DNA of 64,000 nt from Ophiodon elongatus (Eukaryota > Chordata > Actinopteri > Perciformes > Hexagrammidae), in the NCBI GenBank assembly GCA_016806645.1, contig JACSYO010001716.1:559001-623000 (forward strand). Reading direction: 5' to 3'. Under the pieces are notes generated by a model. The model was given only the letters and a program-made list of their open reading frames with translations. It was not told where the DNA came from and did not search any database. This document shows positions 56,937 through 64,000 of this stretch, piece by piece. How positions within the stretch are numbered: the first letter of the stretch is position 1; each line of letters opens with the position of its first letter. A program made the translations under genes and the position numbers.

Positions 56937-56942
56937 AATAAA
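56937..56942 (+). terminator. renbp polyadenylation signal candidate
   Basis: AATAAA about 600 bases past the stop codon, followed by TGTGGTTGATG. It is the first canonical hexamer downstream of the stop. Confidence 0.6.
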
Positions 56943-57486
56943 TGTGGTTGATGCAAATCATTATTATTGAATTCATTTGTAATTAGACAGTTAATGATGT
57001 TGGAGTTTCAGATATGACGGTTGATTGATGGACATTTTGTGAAAGTAGCATTCCAGAATTTGACTGTAAAGAAGCTATCTCCCACAGAATATAGTACACC
57101 GTACACGGTCAGTTAGTGGGTCATTTTTATTTATTTTTTTCCTCACTTTGTAAAGTAGATTTGCTACTTGCTAGCAATCTGTTGCCTCTTTACACATCTA
57201 GCATGAAGCAACATTTTGGTCTGTTTAGCTACTAAACGCTCCACTGTGTCCAACAGCTAGTCTCCACTGTGTCTGTCTTCTGTTTGCCTTAGAGTTGGAA
57301 GAGTACAGTGGCTTCATCAGAGCTTTTTCCACTGGAAACAGCTGCTGTTGGAAAAGAGGCTGAGAGTAATGCATCTGAACCAAAATACTTAACAAAATAC
57401 CTCTCCTTAGCGGCACGTCCAGCGTTCTTTTGTTTAGTAATAAATCCAAATTAAATTCAAATATGTTTGTATAGAGTTGTGTTTTA
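56943..57486. other. Intergenic stretch, nothing recognised
   Basis: No gene content found between the renbp polyadenylation signal and the TA-rich tract. Confidence 0.45.
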
Positions 57487-57785
<299 letters not shown>

Positions 57786-57899
57786 TTAATAATAATTTGG
57801 ATTTTAATATTGAGACTGATATACATGCACATATGCCAATCATAGATCAAAGCATTGCTAAATGTGGCAGACTCATAAACCAGAAGTGGTACCCTACTT

Positions 57900-58548
57900 A
57901 AAGCCGGAAGAGACGACTCCTCTAGTGACCTGGCACACTGAAAAGAGCCGGAACGGCATCACGAGAGCGGAACCTGAACACGAAGGGGTGTTAAAGAAGG
58001 GAGAGTTCAAAAGCTACTAGGGTTTGGTTTGTGATGCTGCTGTACGCGTTGGTGTATGACGTCAATTAATGGAATCGGACATCAGTAAAATCCAAAGAGA
58101 ACTATATTCAGCGTAAACCAGTTGTTGTGGTGATGAAAAAAATAACACTTTTTTGCGAATTAACATGACAGCAAAACAGAAAACAGTAGCTGCGTTGAAT
58201 ACAACCCATGTAACAAACCGGAAGCCCGATGTAACGGATGCGGAAAGAACGGAAAGCGACAAGTGAGTTGTTGGAACGATAAATGCGAATAAAACGTTGG
58301 TTTATTTTCGTGTCGCGTTAACAGACGTGTGTTTCAGGGAGGAATATAACCACGTTAATACGTAGCCAGCGGGCTTTTTGACGTTAGTTGACGTACACGT
58401 AACGTTAACTCTCCGGGGCTCTTGTTAAACACATCTGACCAACGTTAACGGTCGCGTATTCTGCCTCGAGATTCATAAATCAGCCCAAACGCTGGTTTAG
58501 TTCCGCTGACTGACGGGACGGGAAACTACAAGCGAAGCGTCACGAGAC
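57900..58548 (+). promoter_or_regulatory. lrif1: lrif1 upstream region and 5' UTR
   Basis: Sequence just upstream of the start codon has a raised CpG content (GATGTAACGGATGCGGAAAG near 58229, ACGGTCGCGTATTCTG near 58448, GCGAAGCGTCACGAGAC before the ATG) and lacks an obvious TATA box. Transcription probably starts between about 58200 and 58540. GACGTCA-like sites (TATGACGTCAATT near 58056, TTTGACGTTAG near 58378) resemble CRE elements. Confidence 0.45.
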
Positions 58549-61500
58549 ATGTATCCCGCAATGACGGAAAAGGATCCGGTTCACAGGTAACGTTTGATTT
58601 ATACCAGAGTTGACTACGTTTGATGTCATCCCGTTTACAATGGAGGGCATGTAACGTTCATTAAAGCACATTGAACAAACCGTAGCTTGGTAGAACTTTC
58701 CACAGCCCCCTTTAGTGTGAGTGTTAGTAGTGTTCTCCCTGCGGGGTGTAACGGTACCACCAAGTGAGGTTAATGGTAGATGTTGAGTTTAAAGCTCGAG
58801 TTTTCAACGCCACTTTTAACCCAGACTTTTCACTCTCTGATTTGAACGCCTTCCAAGCTGTTACCTCACAAGATGAGTTTATTTCAAATAATCTATTTAC
58901 TTGTTTTTTGTCAAACCCGCTTCAATAACAAAATTAAGTGTTTGATGAATAAATCTGTGTAATAATCTGCTTTCATATGTTTTTATGTTCCATCTTTAAT
59001 CCTTAATGTTTGGTGTAAATGTAAAATGCCAGACTAACCACCCATGTGCCGTTCTCTTTGTTTACCTTTTTTTTTAATGTCTTAGCCTTCCCCACTTCCA
59101 CTGGTAACCTGCGTGTTTAATGTTGCTATGACTTGTGGGTAATTCCCTGAGGCAAATGTCTGCAGAAATGTGGATTTACGGAAAGGTTCCATAAAGCTCA
59201 AAATGCCTGTGAGAGAGCCCTCAAACACTCAATGATTTGACAGTGGGACAGAACCAAACCCTCCCCTAGTTTATGAGAGTGAGGAGGTTGGGATTGGGCC
59301 TCAGATTAGATTTGCAGATTAGCTTTTTTCCCCTGCTACCAGTCTTTATGCTAAGCTAGTCTAACCATGTCCTGACCTCAGTTTTGTACAAACACACCGG
59401 CCAGAAACACGGGGTCGTTCACATGTTGTATTTCAGCCTTTTATTCCCAGGGGCTTGGGAGGGCTTGCCGTTAATATTAAGTTGCGGTAATTTAGCATTA
59501 GAAGCCTCATTGACTACATTTTTTTCAATTTTAATGTCAGAGCACAGCTGTCCTGCCCTGATAAATATGTGCTTTGGAGAGCTTGTGTGTATATTTCCGT
59601 GTGTATATTGACAACAGTGGAATTGAAGGCGCAAAAAAAAGCCCCACAGCATGTAAACCGGCCCCGAGGTCTAATTCACAGTAAACATTGTTGGTTTGTT
59701 TATAGGAGGAAAATCACAGGTTTTACTAATACCGTTAACAATGGCTCTGTTCTACTTAAGTGTGCCATGACAGTGGGCTGGTACGTACAATACCGATCCC
59801 AGTGTCCACACAGTGCGTGAGGGTTTAGGGCTGTCTCACTGTCAAATCGTTAAGTGCCTGAGGGCTCTCTCTCAGACATTTTGAGCCCTTTATGTCTAAA
59901 CTTTCCTGATGTTTGCATTTTTGCAGACTTTACCTGAGTTAATCATAGGATGATATGAGGAAATCATAGCGTTGTGACGTTAAACATGGGGTCACCAGGG
60001 GGAAACCCAAAGGCATTAAAACATGTAAACAAAGAGGATGGCAGGTGTTCCGCTAGACATGTTAAATTTACACAGACGCATGAACATTAAGGGAGTAAAA
60101 AGAGCAAATAAAAACACACGATTGTACATAACATGTTTTGGTGCCATCATGGCAATGTGATATGTTGCCGCAAAGTGCTGTGCCATTTGTATTCATACCA
60201 TTTCAATCCACATTTACATTTACCAGGTGACCTGAGTTAAGTCAGGGCATTTGGGGGGATAGAGCCTGAAACTGAAGCAGCTACATGGAATGTATCTTCC
60301 TTTTCATGTGACAAGTCAAAATGTCTGCTGTGTAAAAGGCCTTTGATATCAACCTTCACATCTCAACTTTATCATTTTAAAGATCTGGACCTGTATTGTT
60401 TGGAAAAGCTAACTTTTGACAACAGATACATAAAATCTGTCGCTTTGGACAAAACCATCTGCAAAATGAATTCTTGTAAAATGTTTACCTTTTTTAATCT
60501 TTACAGTTCTTAACTGACCTGTTACTATGTTGTTTTGTCTCTTAGTGGGACCGGTGTCTTCTACCAGGCAATACCTGCTGTTGGCGCTGATGGAAGAAAC
60601 ATCATGAAACTGATTCCTGTACAAATGGTCAACGGACACTTTTTCCAATCTCAAAAAAGCCAGCTCAACACCATCATTACGCCACCGAAAGCTTTAGCCG
60701 TCAATATGACCCCCGCACCAGTTGGCATGGGGAAAAAAGCAGCTTTGAATCCTTCTGCAACGGAACAAATTGTCAGGAAGCAGGTTTCCCTCATGAATGC
60801 CTCCCCTTATCAAGGAGGTTCGAATCTTGGTTATTCACTAAACAAGCATCCACTCCAGCAACTACAACAGAGTGTGAATTTATTGGCAATTGTACCTCCG
60901 GTGGCATTACCTGTAGCAAATGGTGGAAAGTCAGTAAGACCTTCATGTCAGCTCCCAGTCCCAGTGAATTCTCCAGCACTCCCCAGAGGACAGTGCCTTC
61001 AGATTCCCCCGAAGGCACAAGTCCGAACAGTCCCAGCATCTCATCTACCTCCGGGTATCAAGAAACAGACTTTTAGTCCATCTGCCAAGTTGCTTTGCAA
61101 GACATCAAATGCAACATCATGGGGACTACCATCAAGAGGATCAGAACCACATTTAAATTTAGTTCCAAATGTTCAACAAAGGCCCAACAGCCCCATAAAG
61201 TGGTCGGTTGAAGAAGAAGACGACGACGACAACTCAACGGTTCCAACTCTTGATCCTATTGAGTCTTCTGTTACTTCAGAGATTCTTCGAGTTCTTGCAC
61301 GGAGAGAAAATACTAGGAAGCCCTGTGAGGCCATTAGAAAACCAGGTGCAACTCTTGATCCTATAAATTCCTCTGTTACTTCAGAGATTCTTCGAGTTGC
61401 GACAGAGAGAGAAAATGCTGGGAAGCACTGTGAGTTCATTATTAAATCTGTTACTGGGTCCAGTCGGGGCAAAAGTGGAGAAGAACAGGGAAACACCATG

Positions 61501-64000
61501 GTCATGTGCAACGGGATGCAACCACAACAGCAACAGAGTGTACATTTAATGGCCATAGTACCTCTGATGGCAACACCTGCAGCAAACAGTGGAAAGTCCG
61601 GAAGACCTCCAAGTGATCTCAGAGTCCCAGTGAATTCTCCAGCACCCCCCAGAGGACAGTGCCTTCAGATTCCCCCTCAGGCACAAGGCCGAACAGTCCC
61701 ATCGTCTCATCTACCTCCGGGTATCAAGAAACAGACTTTTCCTCCATCAGCCAACTCCTCACCAAATTCCGGCTTACCCAGTGTGGTCTACATGTCACCT
61801 ATGACAAGTGTTAATCGAGGTGTTGCTCCACAAAGTGATTATGCACTTGACATGCGCAAGTTGCTTTGCAAGACCTCAAATACAACATTATGTAGATCTC
61901 CATTATATGGATCAGAACCACAGCTAAAATTAATTCCAAATGTTCCACAAAGGCCCAACAGCCCTATAAAGTGGTCAGTTGAAGAAGGCAACTCAACGGC
62001 TCCAACTCTCGTTTCTTCAGAGATTCTTCGAGTCGCTGCAGAGAGAGAAAATGCTGGGAAGCACCGCGAGGCCAATACAAACCCAGTTTCTGGGTCGAGT
62101 CAGGGCCAAAGTGGACAAGAAGAGGAAAACCCCTTGGTCATGTGGAACGGGAAGCTTTTTGTTTTGGCCAAGAATTGCAGCCTACCACATCAAACTGGAA
62201 AAAGTGACAAATTCGACAAACCCATTGTGGCTTCAACCCAACAACCACTTGCGTCAGTCGCACCTCAGAAACAGCCGGGCCTCGCGATCCTCAATCCAAA
62301 CCAGTCGCACAAAGTGATCGATCTCTGTGACGACGACGCTCCAAACGACTCGTTTCAACAAGCATCAGTTCATATGTCGGCAGTCACTCTCGCGGATGAA
62401 GACAATGTAATATTTGTGTCATATACTCCACCCAAATCTGAGTCTCAAGACGTGAGACTCAAAACCCAAATGACACATGTGAAGGAAACTGAGCAGGCGG
62501 CCGCAAGCTGCTCGAGCATTGTGACGGAAGAAAAGAGCGCGGATGGGACACCTGGCGCTCTCGGAGGGAGAACACTTGGCCAGAGCACGTCGGTCAACAC
62601 GGTCGAAAATCATACACACGTTAATGTTTCATCAGTGATGAACGTGCATGATGATGATGATGATGATTGCTCAAACGTTAACAGCCAGCAGAGCACCTCC
62701 GCCCAACAGTTGGAGAGCATGGACGTTGATCGCAGCAGCAATGGAATATGCTTGGGAGTACAGGAGGACACACACAATGTGGAGGTGAGGGCACTTTTGA
62801 AAAAAAATAAAAATAATTTGGGATAGAAATATTTTCAAGCAGGGAATGGTGTAACAACGTGAGCTTGAGATATTTTTAACGCATTTAACTGCATTGATAA
62901 ATGTACATTCAGTCATCCCTTCATTTAGAAACGCTGATGCACACATGTTGACGCCTTCAGTAGCCATGTTTCCATTCAATTGTCAAGTGAATTTTAAGCA
63001 AACTTTTAAAATGATGCAAAAAAGAATTGTAAATTAGGTGCGTTTCCATGAACCGTTTTTTTTTTTTTTTTTTTGAACGCCGCAGTTTGGGCAGAAGTTA
63101 GGCGCTCCAGGCTACACATGGTTGTAATCTTCCAGTAGATGGGGATTGATGCAATGCACAAGCCTGTCTTTTTTGGACAGAGCCAGGCTAGCCATTTCCC
63201 CCTGCTTCTAGTCTTTATGCTAAGCTAGGCTAACCACCTCCCGACTCCAGCGCTGTACTTAACAGTTAACACCATAAATTGTATCGCTAATTAATTGTAC
63301 CGGTTACATTTTGTGATCCATCAGAGGAAATGCATTATTGGTTGTTATTGTTGTTATGGTGTTTTGTCTACTATTTTATGTAATGCAGCATTCTCAATAT
63401 TCTATTGCATACTATAACAACTTTGTCTATGTGTGAGGAAGCTACCTAACATCTGGTTATGTATTGCATTGCAGAGGATGGCAAAACGTTTAAATATTTT
63501 AACTTTGAACGGCAATGGCGTCTACCATTACTGGTATTCTCTCCCGGCCTAATTGACTGATGTGATGATAAAATGATATCCTGTTAGCTGTCTAACCGTC
63601 TGCCTGATTGATGTAGAATTCCCCAAAGACGGTGATCTTGTTGAACATAACTTGCTAAACATCAGCATTTCAACGTTGGTATTTTCAGCATGTTAGCATT
63701 TAGCTTAAAGCACCACTGTGTCACTAGCATGACTGTAAATTCGTAGTGTTTACGTATTGTTTGTATTTTATTTTAATTTGTCCTCGCAGAGCTCTAAGAC
63801 CAGTCGGACGTCTTCGCCGGCACCAGAATCCTGTCAAAGGTCCGACCATCTGCTGAGACGGATATTTGGGATAACGGCCGATGTGAAAGTTTCCCTGCAG
63901 AGGATTGACGGAGCCTCAGCTGGGTCTCTTCCTGCAGAACCTCCAGAGACTGAGTGCATTGATTCACTGGAGGATCATCAGGAAACATCGAGGAGGTTTA
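58549..64000 (+). CDS. lrif1: lrif1, ligand-dependent nuclear receptor-interacting factor 1 (partial)
   Basis: Exons: 58549-58586 (MYPAMTEKDPVH), 60546-62784 (large exon, phase 0 at its end) and 63790 to the window edge at 64000, still open. About 829 residues are visible. Family landmarks: GTGVFYQAIPAVGADGRNIM (human: CMYQVVQTIGSDGKNLL), PVNSPALPRGQCLQIPPKAQ with RTVPASHLPPGIKKQ, SPIKWSVEE, LVMWNGKLFVLAKN, and LLRRIFGITADVKVSLQRI (human: FKKIFGLTKDLRVCLTRI). LRIF1 is a nuclear protein that binds HP1 and SMCHD1 and contributes to heterochromatin on the inactive X in mammals. V791-x-V-x-L795 is a plausible HP1-binding PxVxL-like motif (inference). The C-terminal coiled coil lies beyond the window. 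The exon contains a tandem duplication (60856-61519 and 61520-62155) and an Asp run (HDDDDDDCSN). Confidence 0.93.
59150..59942. mobile_element. Imperfect long foldback in lrif1 intron 1
   Basis: 59155-59275 (CCCTGAGGCAAATGTCTGCA, AAAGCTCAAAATGCCTGTGA, GATTTGACAGTGGGACAG) matches the reverse complement of 59818-59940 (GCTGTCTCACTGTCAAATCG, TCTCAGACATTTTGAGCCCT, TTTGCAGACTTTACCTGAG). The ~120-bp arms enclose about 550 bases, including a TTTATGCTAAGCTAGTC repeat piece at 59343. There is no transposase frame. Confidence 0.75.
59943..60545. other. End of lrif1 intron 1, nothing recognised
   Basis: AT-rich intron sequence ending in the acceptor TTTTGTCTCTTAG at 60545. The minus frame 60409-60654 is a shadow. 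Confidence 0.6.
60856..62155 (+). repeat. lrif1: Tandem duplication inside lrif1 exon 2
   Basis: Unit 1 (60856-61519) and unit 2 (61520-62155) share, in order: QQSVNLLAIVP / QQSVHLMAIVP; PVNSPALPRGQCLQIPP / PVNSPAPPRGQCLQIPP; HLPPGIKKQTF in both; KLLCKTSNATSWG / KLLCKTSNTTLCR; RPNSPIKWSVEE in both; SEILRVATERENAGKHCE / SEILRVAAERENAGKHRE; MVMCNGM / LVMWNGK. Offset at the start is 666 bases. Unit 2 keeps a segment (SVVYMSPMTSVNRG) that unit 1 lacks. Unit 1 has its own 105-bp internal duplication (61246 and 61351, TLDPIESSVTSEILRV / TLDPINSSVTSEILRV). The reading frame is open throughout. Confidence 0.9.
62785..63789. other. lrif1 intron 2
   Basis: Donor GAG|GTGAGG, acceptor GTCCTCGCAG. It contains a poly-T tract at 63057-63074 and a repeat fragment at 63170-63270 (GGACAGAGCCAGGCTAGCCA, CTAGTCTTTATGCTAAGCTA) of the same family as 55125-55450. 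No other content recognised. Confidence 0.7.

Noticed and set aside
61173..61556. 127-aa minus-strand frame and the similar 61839-62075 frame
   Set aside because: Antisense shadows of the duplicated lrif1 exon; their mutual similarity reflects the duplication.

Overview
This window is vertebrate nuclear DNA, almost certainly from a teleost fish. It has intron-rich genes with canonical GT-AG splice sites, many long (CA/GT)n arrays, and fish-typical repeats: L2- and Rex-type LINE fragments, a Tc1-like remnant, a hAT transposase remnant, tRNA-derived SINEs and short foldback elements. There are no operons, prokaryotic signals or intact viruses.

Three protein genes on the + strand could be rebuilt exon by exon. 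(1) pex10, peroxisome biogenesis factor 10: six coding exons between 26503 and 32191, 328 aa, with a complete C-terminal RING finger. (2) renbp, renin-binding protein / N-acylglucosamine 2-epimerase: ten coding exons between 44604 and 56336, 404 aa, preceded by a GC-rich non-coding exon ending at 43341. (3) lrif1, ligand-dependent nuclear receptor-interacting factor 1: starts at 58549 and runs off the right edge; its large exon (60546-62784) carries an internal tandem duplication of about 650 bp. On the left, a minus-strand exon (2272-2425) with a good start context and a strong donor is a candidate first coding exon of a divergent gene. From the human head-to-head arrangement of PEX10 and PLCH2, plch2 is the leading guess, but this is inference.

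Layout. 1-26 kb is mainly repeats: a 15-bp minisatellite, L2 tails, hairpins, microsatellites, MITE-like elements and a 9-bp minisatellite with higher-order structure. 26.5-32.3 kb is pex10, with a LINE in intron 1. 32.4-43 kb is intergenic: two SINEs, a LINE fragment, a perfect 32-bp palindrome and one copy of a ~1.8-kb interspersed element. 43.1-56.9 kb is renbp; its 7.7-kb intron 4 holds a broken hAT transposase, a second ~1.8-kb element and a 5'-truncated L2 LINE with a frameshifted reverse transcriptase. 57.5-57.8 kb is a long (TA)n tract. 57.9-64 kb is lrif1, with a ~0.8-kb imperfect foldback in intron 1.

The three genes do not form a pathway: peroxisomal import, amino-sugar metabolism and heterochromatin. 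The most notable signals are the lrif1 duplication, a (GT)n array forming the splice-acceptor tract of pex10 exon 4, and an interspersed repeat family with five copies in the window. I found no convincing new multi-gene system.
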